A stretch of DNA of 64,000 bases from contig JAOALB010000097.1 of NCBI GenBank assembly GCA_025331125.1, forward strand, positions 62,001-126,000, written 5' to 3'. The position numbers were made by a program, and so were the translations under genes. Below the pieces are notes generated by a model that ran no database searches, had not been told where the DNA came from, and saw only the letters and a program-made list of their open reading frames with translations. Shown piece by piece: positions 14,501 through 29,500 of this stretch (its first letter is position 1; each line of letters begins with the position of its first letter). The stretch comes from Mycogone perniciosa. Lineage: Eukaryota; Ascomycota; Sordariomycetes; Hypocreales; Hypocreaceae.

Positions 14501-17500
14501 TTCGGTCTGTGACAGAAGAGCTCTCCCGAAGTCTCCTTCAGCAGGATCCTGAGCAGGCGGCTGGATTACAAGGAGGCTTGAGAAGTCACAGGCGTCCTTC
14601 GCCTCCGGACTTAGCTTGGCAATGTTCTGGAGACCAAACTGCTCATAAGGGATCATAGTTGATGCCTGGGACTGGACATCACGTAGGAACTTAGAGACTG
14701 AGGTCTGTTTGTCAAGTCGAATGCGAACAGGAACAGTTGCTATCATAGGACCAGAGATTGATTCGACTCCTGGGACTGGAGCCTGTCGGCCAGAGATGGT
14801 AGCACCAAAGGTCACATCGTCACTATCGCAATAGCGAGCGAGGACAATAGCCCAGGCCGCACGTACAATAGTGGCCTTGGTGACAGAAGGGCGAATTGAA
14901 TCAGGGAAGACAACATTGGAGTGGTATACCTCAGTCATTTCCGGGGAGGTTGCGAGAGATTTGCTAGACGGAAATTCAGCCCGTTTAGCTCCGGCCAACT
15001 CATTCGTCCAAAACTTGGCAGCTGCTTCAGTGTCGCTATTCATATTGTAATTGATGAAAGCACAGTAGGGTTGAACGGGGGTAATGTCAATGTTGTGATA
15101 GGCCGAATAAAAGGTGCCGAATATGATCCGCATCGTCCATCCATCATAAATAGAGTGGTGTGCGGACCAGATGAAATGTGTCACATTATTTTCCCGCAAA
15201 ATGGCACATGAGCAAAGAGGCGATCCATACGTCATCTTGAGATTTTGAGATTGGCTCAGGACCGAGGATAATGTCTGGTTTTCTGTAATCCTCCAGTGGC
15301 TATCGTCCTGGATAACCAATTGGACCGACACTCCGTTCACGAGGACGATCCTAGTGCGCAGGTTGGCACAAATCTCGATCGTGCGATTCCATGCAGTCAT
15401 AAAACGAGAAATGTCCACATGCTCAGGTACCCGGAAAACATAATTCGCGATATATGATCCAGGTTGCTTAGCAGTGAGAGCCATTAGGCCCTCTTGCATT
15501 GAAGTACAGGGATAAGCGTCTTCAATAGCTTGTCCATCGGCCAGGTCGCATTGGCTGCGAACATCATCGCTAAGAACAGCATCTTTAAGGCTGCTGGATA
15601 ACAGGCTGAACGGCGCAATCTGCTCCTGAACTTGATGTGCAGCCTTGGTAGCCTTCAGAGACAGGGCTAAAAGTCTCGGGTCATCAAAGACATCCTTGAC
15701 CTGGAGTGAAATCCCCATCTCTCGAGCACGAGAGACTAGTTGAATGGCCGAAATCGAATCACCGCCAATCTGTAAGAAACTGTCGTCTCGCCCTATAGAA
15801 TCTGTCGGGATATTCAAGACATCCGCCCACAGTCCTTGAAATTCACTTTCCATCTCGCTTTCGGGTGCGCGTTTCTCACCATAAAGAAGGGAATACGTGG
15901 CCAACTGCTGATTGTCAAGAGAGGCAGTCAACCGCTGTAGAGTTTTTCTATCCAACTTGGTGGATGTAATTGATGGCATGAACCTGCAAGGGATAAACAA
16001 GGTAGGGATCATATAGCGGGGCAATGTGATCTTGAGTTCACCTAGCATAGCGGCGATAATTGGGCGCAGATTGTCTGTGATGGACATAAACAATCCATCG
16101 ACGCCAGCATCCTTGTCACTTGATGGGCTCCTCAGATCATCGTTGAAGCAGATATACGCAATCAAGTTAGAACCGCTATCCCTCTTGTGGACATCAACGA
16201 CGACTTGGCGTACACCTTCGAGCGTAGCGTTTATATGATGCTCAACTTCACCCAATTCTACCCGCAAACCACGGATCTTGACTTGCGTATCCTTACGGCT
16301 GCTGAAGACAATGGTGCCATCAGGATTGTAGTAGCAGAGATCACCGGACTTATAGAATTTGTTCCAGTGTGTCAAGTTTGGTCGAGGCGCCCACTTAGGG
16401 AGAGGGTATACTGTTGAAGCCTTCGTACGTTCAGCATCTGCAAGGTATTCGCGTAAGATTGTGGGGCCCTGGATAACAACCTCGCCCAGGGTTCCGGTAG
16501 GAGCGAGACGTTGGGGATCTTCTGGATCAACAATCCAGCAGAAACCACCTACAGGCCGACCGACGACGAGGGGTGATTCGTCAACAGAAGACCATTCATG
16601 GAGGGTACTGAAACAGCAGGTTTCAGCAGGGCCCCAGCCATTAATCAGACGGACCTTTCCAAACCAAGTGGTCAACAAGTCCTTGGGCACCGCTTCACCA
16701 GCTAAAAGTAAGAGCTCGAGGCCAGGCACATCCCTAGGATCAAGCGTGCGCACAAAGGCTGGCGTGAGGTAGGCCCAATTAATTCTCATATCATGAACGA
16801 ATTCTTTGAGACCATTCATCCTAACTTCGTCGGATGGAACACAAATGCACGCGCCAGAGATAAGTGGTCCGACGATTTCGCCAATAGAGAGATCAAACAC
16901 AAAAGCTGCAAACTGTAGCATCCTGACCTCTGAAGTCAGGCCGAGCCTCTTTGCAATTGATGTCTGGCTCGTACACGCTGAGCCGTGTTCCATGACCAAG
17001 CCCTTGGGCGTACCTGTGCTGCCGGATGTAAAGAGCACATATGCGGCGTGACGCGGCGTAACTGCGACGACCGGACCGTCTTCGCTGTTTTCTGTCATGG
17101 CCAACGTCCTATCGAGTTCTGCATCAACCTTGAGAACGCTGTGAACGAGGCCAGAACACAGGCTGGTGTGAGATAATGAAGCCAATGCCAACGTGGCGCG
17201 AGTCTGGCTGACCACCTGTCGCAGTCGTTGCTCAGGATGTGAAGGATCTAGAGGCACCCAAGCAGCGCCGGCTTTGTTGATAGCAGTGATAGCCACAAAA
17301 TACCAAGCAGACTTCTCAAAGCAAACGTGAACTAAGTCATTGGGCATCACGCTACACTCATTGACAAGATAATGAGCAAGTCGATTGGCCGACTCGTTGA
17401 GTTGAAGATATGTAAATTCTCCATCCCAGGCAGAGATCGCTGGGGCACTGGGGCGACTCCGACTCTGGGCTTCTATAAGCTGATGAATGCAAGAGTCTAT

Positions 17501-20500
17501 GATCTCCGGAATCTCGGGATTAAATCGGATAGACTGTTCTAGGTCCCATTTAGACGCGATGGTGAGATCTGCAAGTAATAGCTCGGGATGCAATGCCAGC
17601 TGTTGAACAACATGGCTAAGCTGCTTAGCAAGTGCGACAAGTTGCTGCTCAGGAACAGCAAGTTTCTGATATATGAAGACAAGTTTATCATCATTTTCAT
17701 GCAAGTGAGCCTGTATGACAAGTGGATAAGTAAAGTAGCTCTCCAATGTCTCTTCCGCCGTATCATCAGATCGCGAGGGAAGAAGGATGCCCTGTTCGGC
17801 CTGATCGACATAGGATAAGACTTGTCTTGGCTGGATCACGAGCAAGCTGGAAAAGTCGCAAGCATCCTTTGCATCCTCACTCAATTTAGCGATATTATGC
17901 AGGCCGAATTGCTCATATGCAACCATTTCCGATGCCTGCGCTTGAATGTCGTCGAGGAATACAGATGCCGATTTTTGATGATCAAGATGGATGCGAACAG
18001 GAATAGTAGCGATGACCGGACCAGGCATCTCTGTCAGTCTAGCCACGGGGGCTTGACGACCCGAAACAGTCGTACCAAAGCAAACGTCATGTGTATCGCA
18101 GTAGCGAGCAAGGAGAATTGCCCAAGCTGCACGTAGAATCGTGGCCTTTGTAATGCTCGCGCTAGGTTTAGGAACATTCATCTCCAATTCCATGTAGCCA
18201 GTATTATTCGCCTTGTTTGGTTCCTCAACTGAAGTTGGTTTACGTGGGTAGGTGGCTTTCCTTGCGTTGTGGAGCTGCCTCAGCCAATACTCGCTTGCTG
18301 ATTGATGATCAATATCCAGCGTGTATTGTATGAATCGAGAATAAGACGCCAGTTGAGTTACTTCAAGTCCTTGATAGACGTTATGTAATGTTTCAAGCAT
18401 CAAGCGAACGGACCAGCCATCGAATACTGCATGATGCATCGTCCAAACAAAATGGAAGTCGCCGTTGTTTTGGGTGATTGCGTAGTGGCAAAGTCGGGAG
18501 CCATATTGCATCTCCGTACGATGCGGCATGTCCAGGTAAGCCGCTAGGGACAGTCCATCTGTCAAGTCCCATTCAAAGTCTCCATTTACTACAGCTTGAA
18601 TAGAAGATCCACCAAGGTGTATAATTCGCGTTCGCATATTAGGACACATATTGACAGTTTTTTCCCAAGCAGTCTTGAACTTATTCAAGTCCGCTTGTTC
18701 TGAGATGCGGTAATGGAATGTAGCGATGTATGACCCAGGCTGTTTGACGGCCAAGGCCATCAGGCCTTCCTGTAGCTTTGAGCATGGGTATGCATCTTCA
18801 ATGTGCATATTATCATGCAAACCCATGGTGGATTTGGTGTTACTAGCAAGGAGTGCGTTCGATTGAGATTGGCTCAGCATGCTAAAGGGCTTAATCGTGC
18901 CGATCTCTTGGTCATCATCACTCAGAGCTTTAGCCTTAGCAGCGACACTGAGAAGTCGAGCATCATTAAAGATGTCCCTAGCACTAAGACCAATGCCATG
19001 CTCACGAGCAGAAGAGACAAGACGTATAGCAGCCATCGAATCACCCCCAATTTGCAGGAAGTTGTCGTCCCTTCCAATCGCCTCGGCTGGAATGTTCAAT
19101 ATTTCCGCCCAAAGCTGTTGCATCTTCTTCTCCATGTCTGTCTCGACAGCACGTTTGTTGCTATCAATAAGCGAATACTTCTCGAGCTCCTCTCTAGAAA
19201 GCGAAGTTGTCGTGCTCAGAAGCAGTTTCCTGTCTAGCTTTGTCGAAGATCCAAGGGGCATGTGTTTGCAGGCTATGAAGATCCTTGGAACCATGTAGGG
19301 AGGGAGAACCCCACCAAGGCGAGATACAAGATCGTGAAGCTGGGGCGCCATCTCCTCTGACCAAGGCACAAACAGACCCTCATCCTCAGCATTAATTGCT
19401 AGATGAGATGGAAGAGTGTCGTTATTAAAGCAGAAGTAAGCCACCAGTCGTGATGTATCTTCAGTTTTAAGAACATCAACGGCAACTTGGCGAACACCTG
19501 CGAGGTGTGTGGAGATTTGATATTCGATCTCACCTAGCTCGATTCGAAGTCCACGAATCTTAACTTGAGTATCTTTGCGACCAGAAAACTCGACAGTACC
19601 ATCTGGGTTGAGGAAACCTAGATCTCCGGTTCTGTAAAAGCGATTCCAATGCTTTGAGTCCTGATTAGACGCCCAAGTAGGAAGAGGAGTTACCACAGCC
19701 TCTTGCGTCTTCAATGGGTTCGCAAGATACTCGCTGAATAATGTTGGACCTTGGTAAACAATCTCCCCAACACATCCAACAGGAGCCAGTCGTTGAGGAT
19801 TGTTCTGTTCAACAATCCACCAGTTACCAGGGAAAGATCGCCCGATGGTCATCGGCGAATCATTTACGCCCTTCCACTCATGAACGGACCCGATAACACA
19901 GATCTCAGTCGGACCCCAAGCATTGACGAGTCGCAGCTTGCTACCCCATATCTCAAGGATGTCTGAGCCTGATGCTTCGCCTCCAACAATAAGGACCTCC
20001 AAAGAGGGCATATCTTCTGGCCGCATAGTCCGTGCAACAGTTGGGGTCAGCAGCGCACATGTAACACCAGCGTTAGATATGTAATCAGCTAGCGCGCTCA
20101 TTTGTTGATCCCATGATGGAATGCACAGACAACCACCAACAAGCAGAGTTGAAAATATCTCAAAGACAGAAGCATCAAAGACGAAAGAAGCAAATTGAAG
20201 TACTCTGACGTTGTTCGTAAAGCCGAGTCGCTGAGCAACAGCGGTCTGCGATGTACAGAGGGCTTCGTGCGATATTACTACGCCCTTTGGTGTACCAGTT
20301 GTTCCGGAGGTGAAGATGACATAGGCACGATGTCCTGATGAAACAGCAACAACAGGTTCACGATTATTGGTGTCTTTCTTCACCAGCTCTTGGTCTAGGG
20401 GCAATGCCACCTCGAGAACATGTGACAGTATAGAGGCGCACTTGGAGGTATTGGCGGGTGAGGTCAATACCAGTGGGGCCTTAGTTTGAGAGACGATTTG

Positions 20501-23500
20501 CTGGTATCTTTGAACTGGATGTGAAGGATCCAAAGGCGCCCACGCCGCTCCAGCTTTATTGATTGCCAGGATAGCGACAACATACCAAGCTGACTTATCG
20601 AAACAGACATGAATCAGGTCGCCAACCTTGATATTGAAGGCATTGATAAGGTGATTGGCAAGTCGATTCGCAGCAAGATCTAGTTGGCTATATGTAAATC
20701 TTCCGTCCCAGGCAGATAGTGCAGGAGCGTCGGGAAACAGCCTGGTCTGCTTTTGAATAAGCTCATGGATGCACGACTCAATGATTTCACACGTGTCACT
20801 ATTTGAAGCAACAGCTTGTTCGAGATCCCAAGACGAGGCAACAGATACTTCCTCCAAGGGAGCGTCACCCAGCGATGTAAGTTGATGGATAACATGGCTT
20901 AGCTGATGGCTCAGAGCTTGAGCCTGAGCTTCGGCCAGCACACTAGAGTTGTACGCAACCACCAGATTGATACTGTTCTCGTGAAGATGGGCCTGGAGAA
21001 TGAGCGGATAGCTAAAATAGTTCTGAATTGAATCAGCAACTCTACCGATTTCCTTATCCGCGGAAAGAAGAAGCATAGCATCTTGCTCCTCGGTACTAGC
21101 GATATGCTGCGCTGGCTGAATAACTAGGAGACTTGAGAACTGGCACGCGTCCTTGGCAGCTTCGCTAATTTTGCAGATATTTTGCAATCCGAATTGTTCA
21201 TACGGAATCATTTCCAAGGCCTGGTCTTGAGCGTCCTGGAGGAAATCGGAAACCGATCGCTTATGATCAAGTTGAATACGCACTGGAACAGTTGCGATCG
21301 CTGGCCCGACCATACCCATTAACTCGGGTACAGGTGCCTGACGACCTGAGATGGTCGTACCGAAACACACATCATCAGCCGCACAGTACCTCGCCAGAAC
21401 CACAGCCCAAGAACAGCGGATGAGCGTTGCCATCGTTACGCTGGAATCTGTCATCTTCGGCAATTCAATAACCTTCTCCACGACACAGGTGGCGTCAGAC
21501 TTATCAGGAGACACGTCACGAATGGGTGGGAAAGTTGCCCGACTAGCATTGTGAAGTTGTGCCTTCCAATATTCCCTAGCATCATTTACGTCCAAAGCAA
21601 GGACGTATTGAATGAAGCGAGCATACTGGGGCACAGATGGAACTTCTAATCCAGAGTATACCTTGTGCAGGATGGCAAGAGTGTTTTGTAGAGATACACC
21701 GTCAAAGACAGCGTGATGGACTGCCCATATGAAATAATGATTGCCACCCTCTTGTTCAATAAGCTCACATAGGGAAAGCCGTGAGCCATAACTCATCTCA
21801 ATAGACTGAACGGACTGAAGAGTAGACTTTAAATCATGGCCACCAAGGGAAGTCCAAGCAAAGTCGTCTTTCAATACGACCTGGATAGCCGATCCATTGA
21901 TGTAAACAATTCGTGTCCTCAGACTCATGCAAATTTCGACAGTTTTCTCCCAGGCAGTTTTGAATCGTTCAACATCAGCGCTCGCCGGTAGTCGATAAAT
22001 GTGTTTCGCGATGTAGGAACCGGGCTGCTTTATTGCCAAGACCATCAAGCCCTCCTGAAGGCTGGTGCAAGGATAGGCATCTTCAACCAGAGCATTTGGT
22101 GATAAGCATTGGTCTCGTGCTGCTGATGCAATTCCTGCCACTTGAGTACTGGAGAGGAGACTGAAGGGCTGCACGCCCTCGATGGAGACATTTGTATCCG
22201 TCACTACCGCCCTGGCCATCTGCTCCAGTCGGGGACTGTGGAAAATAGCAGCTACGGTAAGACTGAAGCCATGCTTCTGGGCGAGAGTAACCAACTGGAT
22301 TGCACTGATGGAATCTCCTCCAATGCGCAGGAAGTTATCATTCTTGCTGATATCTTCGGCGTTAGTACGAAGGATCTGAGCCCAAAGATTCCGAAGTTTG
22401 AACTCCATAGACGTAGTTGGGGCCTCATTCTGTACAACATCTGGCGTAAATCTTGAACGGTCTTGGCTAGAAATTTCTTCAGCGACCGTGAGAAGGGCGC
22501 AGCGATTGACTTTACCAGACGTTGTCTGTTCTGGTCTGCCGTTGAAAATTAGGTAGGATGAAGGTATCATGTATGATGGCAGAATCATTCCTAGAGACGC
22601 ATCTATGTTGGAGATCAGCAATCGCTGTTCGTCAGACACATTCTCAATCAGTTCCAGTGATTGCGACTGAGAGGTTACACTATCGGCATTCCATAAGAAG
22701 GCGAGGAGACTGTCTTGGCCTTGTCCGTCATAAGCCTTGGCAACGTCAACAATAACTGCCATGTCTTGAGGAAGTAGCTCGTCCATTCGAGATTCAATCT
22801 CACCCAGCTCCACACGTTGACCGTGAAGTTTGACCTGAGTGTCTTTGCGGCCCATATAGTCGAAGGTTCCATCGACATTTCGCCGCACCAAGTCACCGGT
22901 TCGATAGACTCTCTGTGAGAAGTCTTGAGGGAGCCAGTCGGCACCAAAGTCCTCGATCCAATTGGCTGCCTTGTCCGCACTAACATTAAGATAGCCACGG
23001 GCCAGCATTGGACCTTGAATCAATAACTCGCCAATGCATCCAACAGGAACAAGGTTATAAATGTCGTTAGGCTCAACAACCCAGAAAGCACTGGATAGCG
23101 GCCTACCCAAATTAGTTGACCGGCCTGATTTGCCAACTACAGCATTCCACGCGCAAATGGATGCTTCAGCCGGGCCGTAGAGACCATGAAGCTCAACGGA
23201 TTCTTTCCAGCGATCTGCACACTTCTGACTGATAGCCTCTCCTCCTAGGCAAAGTACTCGCAGTGTTGGAACCTCAATAGGATTCAGAAGATCAGCAACA
23301 GTGGGTGTGAGGAACACCCAGTTCGCCTGGGTACTGTTGATAGCCCCGGCAAGGTTGTTTAGTCGGTCATGATCTGACGGGACACAAATGCATCCACCAC
23401 GCATCAAGGTTACTAAGACATCCAAAACACCGACGTCGAACGTATAGGCCGAAAATTGGAAAACACGCGTGCCAGGGCCAATTTGAAGGTCAGAGCCGTA

Positions 23501-26500
23501 GGCGTTAGCGGACGAACAGATAGCCTTATGCTCAATGACCATACCCTTGGGCCTGCCCGTACTTCCGGAGGTGAAAAGGACGACACATGCATTGGCGGGA
23601 CTGGTGGAAGACTGTATAGAACCAACAGCTTCGGGCAGAGTATGCATAAGTGTCTCGTCAACAACAAAGACGGATATATCCAAGCCTTCAAAATTGGCCT
23701 CGCAGCATGAACTTGTAATAGCAATGGTAGCATTGGTATCTTCAAGAATGCCTTGAAGCCGAGCTCGTGGGGCCTTAGGATCTAAAGGAACAAAAGCTCC
23801 ACCAGACATCTCTATTGCAACCATTGTCACAACAGCCCAGGTAGACTTCGGAAAGCACAAAGGCACAAGAGTCTCGGGACCGATACCGAGCTGTTGCAAC
23901 CTTACTGCCAACCGAGAAGCTAGGTTTCCCAGCTGAGCGTAAGTGAGATCTCCATCCCAAGAGGTCACAGCAGGAGAATTTGGATAAGCCTGAATACTCT
24001 CCTGGATCAGCCAGTGAGTGCAAGAGTCCGTACAAGGTTTCAGCATTTGGGAATCCGCAGCGTGGGAAATATCCCACTGCCCGACCAGTGAAATTGCACG
24101 CAGCTGAACATTGTCCTGCATCAGCTGTTGAGTTACATGCTCAAGCTGATGAGAGATTGCGATGACTTGGTCTTCAGCAAGGACATCTGGGTTGAAGAAA
24201 AGTCGCTGCTCAATACTTCCATCCATTATGCTGTTGATGAGAACCAGAGGATAATTAAAGTAGCCCTGCATCGTGTCTTCAGTCAGAGCTCTTTCAGTCT
24301 CACTATACAGCAGAATGGTGTCGTTGGATTCTTCTCGTGATGACAGAGCTGGAGGCTGAATCACAAGCAAGCTTGAGAAATTACAAGCCTCTCGTGCGTC
24401 GTGGCTGACTTTGGCAATATTCTGCAGACCGAATTGCTCAAAGGGAACCATAGCCATTGCCTGGTTCTGAATGTTGACCAGGAACTCAAGTGTGCTGGCT
24501 TGACTATCTATATGTACTCGGACTGGCACTGTGGCGATCATTGGCCCTGGCATCGTCTCAAGACCAGGGAGAGGTGCTTGACGACCAGATACAGTTGTAC
24601 CAAAAGTCACATCATCAGTATCGCAGTAATGTGCAAGAACAATCGCCCAGGCAGCACGTAGAATCGATGCCTTGGTGACAGAGGATTGAAACTTTTGCGG
24701 AAGTGCAATTGTCCTGCGATGCACTCGAGTCGAAGAGGCAGTACTGCGAGAGTGAGGAGCTTGAACGGGTGGGAATGCAGCTCGCCGAGAGCCAGATAAC
24801 TGGGTCTCCCAGAAAGTGGCGGCTGCCACATTGTCAAGCTGCATATTGTATTTGATGAATGCACTGTAGGGCTGCAATGGATGAAGCTCTGTGGCCCGGT
24901 AGGCAGTCTTAAGTGTATTCAAGATTATTTGCATGGCCCATCCATCATAGATAGAGTGATGAGCTGACAATATGAAGTACTTGACATCTGCATCTCTCAA
25001 GATGGCATACCAACAGAGAGGCGAGCCGTAACCCATATTTAAATCTCGAGCTGGCCCAGTAATTGAAGAGAGGGTCTCATCATCTGTATTATCCCAGAAA
25101 GCTTGGCCCTTGACCAGCACTTGAACTGAAGAGCCGTTGCAGAGAATTATTCTTGTGCGGAGGTTGCCACAGATTTCTACAGTCCGATCCCAAGCAGCTT
25201 TGAAGCGACCAGTGTCGACATGACCAGCTAACTTGAAAACGTACTTCGCAACGTACGATCCGGGTTGTTTCACTGTCAAGGCCATGAGGCCCTCCTGCAA
25301 CGAGGTACAAGGATATGCATCCTCGATGGATTCTCTGGAGAGACTATACTGATTTTCTGCTTCTTCGATGATTGAATCGCGACTTGACTGAGACAAGAGA
25401 CTGAATGGCAAGATAGAACTTTCAGTTTCAACCAAGACATCAATGAAAGCCACTTTTGAGGCCACGGCGAGCAGCCGGGAATCATCGAAGATGTCCTTAA
25501 CGCTGAATGAAATTCCAGCAGCTCGTGCCTGAGAAACCAAGCGGATAGCCGTAATGGAGTCACCGCCAATCTGCAAGAAGCTGTCATCGCGGCCAATTGA
25601 GTCAGCAGATATACCTAAAATGTCTGCCCAAAGGGACTGCAATAGGCTTTCCATCTCAGTCTCCGGGGCTCTTTTATTGCTGTCGAGTAAGGAGTAGCTC
25701 AATAATTGCTCATGATTGAGCGAGGATGTCATGTTGCGAAGCGTTTTCCGATCCAACTTCGTGGACGTGATGGAAGGCATGTATCTGCAAGTGATAAATA
25801 GAGTTGGGATCATGTAGTGAGGCAAGGTGATCTTCAGCTGGCCAACCACAGCTGAGAGTAGCGACTGAATGTCTCCTGTAAGAGGCATGAACATGTCATC
25901 CAAACTGCTCTTTGCATTAATAGAGGTGCTTCGGGTTTCATCGCCAAAGCAAAGATATGAAACCAAATTGGAACCACTCTCAGTCTGAAAAACGTCCACA
26001 GCAACTTGACGAACACCCTCCAAGTTCTCTCGAATGCGATGTTCGACTTCACCAAGTTCAACTCGTAAGCCGCGGATTTTAATCTGAGTATCTTTGCGGC
26101 TGCAAAACTCAATGGTGCCATCATGGTTGTAATAACAAAGATCTCCTGACTTGTAAAAGCGAGTCCATTGCGGCGTCCTCAGCGACGCCCAATCAGGCAG
26201 CGATGAAACCACTGACGATGCTGTTCGCTCGGGATCTGCAAGGTATTCTCGAAGAAGCGTTGGACCCTGTAGCATGACTTCACCAATAGTTCCCAGTGGA
26301 GCCAATTGGTGTGGGTTCTCGGGGTCAACAATCCAGCAGAAGGCACCAACCGGTTTACCTACTGTGAGAGGTGATTCATCCACGGACTTCCATTCATGCA
26401 AAGTGCTGAAGACACAAGTCTCAGCTGGGCCCCAACCGTTGATAAATCGAAGCTTGCCAACCCAGGTATCGAAGACATCACGAGGGATTGCTTCGCCACA

Positions 26501-29500
26501 AAGAAGAAGAAGCTCAAGGCTTGGGACTTCCTCTGGCCTTAACGTTCGAACAAATGATGGGGTAAGATAGGCCCAATTGACATCATTTTCACGAATGAAC
26601 TCAGCTATGTTGTTCATTCGCGCTTGTTCTGAAGGCACGCAGACGCAAGCACCTGATATAAGAGGAGCAACTATCTCTCCAATAGACAGGTCGAACACAA
26701 ACGCCGCAAATTGAAGCATTTTAACATCAGGAGTAAGCCCTAGTCTCTTGATAATAGCGGTCTGACTGCTGCAGACAGATTGATGCTCCATTACGAGACC
26801 CTTTGGAGTACCAGTACTACCAGATGTAAATAGGACATACATCGCATTGCTTGGTGATATCTCAGTCACTGGCGCATTTTCATCGTGCGTGCCATCCTCG
26901 GATAACGTCTGATCAAGCGCAGCTGTGACTTTGATAACCATTGGCACAAGATTGCCACACAAAGCGGCATGGGATTCAGATGACAATGCAACATGCGCTT
27001 TTGTTTGCTGGACGATTTGACGAAGTCGCTCAGGAGGATGAGAGGGGTCAAGAGGAACCCATGCAGCACCGGCCTTGTTGATCGCCAAGATAGAAACAAA
27101 GAACCAAGCAGACTTCTCAAAACACACGTGGATAAGCTCGTCCAGTTTGACTTCATGTTGGTTGAGCAGGTGATGAGCCAAGCGGTTGGCAGCAGAGTCC
27201 AACTCGGCATATGTAAATTCGCCATCCCATGCGCGTATCGCCATAGCCTCTGGACGCTGAAGGGCTTGGTCCTGAACAAGCTGGTGGAAGCAACGGTCAA
27301 CAGTTTCTGGCACTTCAGAGTTGAATTGAATGGATCGCTGCAGGTCCCAGGAAGAGGCGGTTGTGATAGAGCCAACGCTTGACTCCATGTGTAAAACGAA
27401 CTGCTTCACAATATGTTGGAACTGATACGATAGTGCGGTCATTTGTTGTTCCGGAAGAACATCAGAATTGTAGATGAGCATCAGTTGAATGAACTGATCA
27501 TGCAAGTGTCCTTGGATGACAAGGGGGTAGCTAAAATAGTTCTCCAGGTCATCCTCATCCAAGTCCTGATCTGAATGAGCGGCAATCAGAACAGCTTCCT
27601 CGCTATTGTCATTGTACTCCAAGGCTTTCATTGGCTGAATAACGAGCAAGCTAGAGAAATCGCAGGCATCCTTTGCATCGATACCGAGTTTGCTAATGTT
27701 CTGTACACCGAACTGTTCAAAATCCACCATCTCCAATGCTTGATCTTGAACACTTTGGAGGAATGTGGCGATAGATTCCTGTCGATCAACACGTACTCGT
27801 ACAGGAACGGTAGCGATGACTGGGCCGGGCATTTCTGCAAGCCCTAGAACAGGAGCTTGACGGCCTGAGATGGTTGTTCCAAAACAAATGTCATCTGTAT
27901 CGCAGTAACGTGCAAGAAGGATGGCCCAGGCAGCACGAAGAATAGTAGCCTTTGTGATGCTAATCGTGCCTACGTCAGGCAGTTCAATCTTCACTTTGAT
28001 GCAACGGGTGATACCAGCCTTGTCCACTGGGCCTTTGGAGTTAATGGTTGATGGGAATGTGGCCTTTTTAGCATTACGAAGCTGCGCTGTCCAGTATTGA
28101 GCGGCGGATTGAGAGTTGATATCCATTGTATACTGAATAAACCGAGAATACGGTGCCAGAGTCGGAACCTCCAGTCCTTTGTATACGCCATGGAATGTAT
28201 CCAGCATCATTCGCATTGTCCATCCATCGAAAATGGCGTGATGGATGATCCAAACAAAGTGTGCGTCGCCGATTTCATCTTCAACTAGTGCGTACCGACA
28301 AAGTCGAGATCCATAGCCGACTTCCACATGCTTGGTGCTACGCAGATAAGATGCTAGAGTGGTGTCTGTTGTATCCCATGTATGATCACCCCTGATCACC
28401 ACTTGGACCGAGGAGCCAGCAAGGTGCACAATTCTAGTCCGCAAATTGCCACATAGCTCAACAGTGCGCTCCCAGGCAGCCTTGAAGGCGGAGACATTGG
28501 CGAACTTCGATAGGCGATATTGATACTTGGCAATGTAAGATCCAGGCTGCTTCACAGCTAGAGCCATCAGACCTTCCTGAAGGTTTGTACAAGGGTACGC
28601 GTCCTCAATCTCCATATGATCCATCAAGCCCATCTCAGCCCTGATCCGCTCAGTGAAAAGCGCATCCCGATCACACTGTTGGAGCAAACTGAATGGCGAA
28701 ATTAAATCCACATTCTCTGACATATCTTCCACAAAACTGGCTTTGACAGCGACGGCCAGCAATCTAGGGTCCCTGAAGATATCGCTCACGCTGAGTTCAA
28801 TACCTTGGTTACGAGCAGACGCAACGAGACGAATAGCGGCAATAGAATCACCGCCGATTCTCAAGAAACTGTCGTCTCGACCAATAGATTTCGCTGGGAT
28901 ATTTAGAACCTCAGCCCAAATCCGCTGCAAGCGGCACTCCATGGCTGTTTCTGGAGCTATCTTTGTCCCATTAACCAACGAATATTGTTCAAGGTCCTGT
29001 CTGTCTAGAGCGGCAGTGACACGAAGGAGCAGTTGCCTGTCTAGCTTGGAAGACGTTACCAGTGGCATGAGCTTACAGGGAACAAACAATGATGGCACCA
29101 TGTAGCTAGGGAGGACAACGTTCAAGCAGCCAAGCAAGATGTTGATCTTATTCTTCAGCTCGGCTGTGAGCGGCAAGATGATGTCCTCACCAGTCAGATT
29201 GCTGGTTAAGCTGGCTGGGAGAGTATTGTCGTTGAAGCATATGAAAGCGACCAAGCTAGCACCTGCGTCAGTCCTGAATACGTCGACAGCAAGCTGACGG
29301 ACACCGTCCATATTCTTGCTGATGTGATGTTCAACTTCGCCCAACTCGATACGAAGACCTCGGATTTTAACCTGTTTATCTTTGCGACTGGAATACTGGA
29401 TTGATCCGTCTGGGTTATACATGGCCAAGTCGCCAGTCTTGTAAAACCGTGACCAGTGCTCGCGATTTGGTGCCCAGCTCGGAAGCGCGGCAACCATTGC

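Noticed and set aside
26866..27375. Minus-strand frame of 169 codons inside module 4
   Set aside because: It is on the same strand as the NRPS but in another frame; the NRPS frame is continuous through it with recognisable A-domain motifs.
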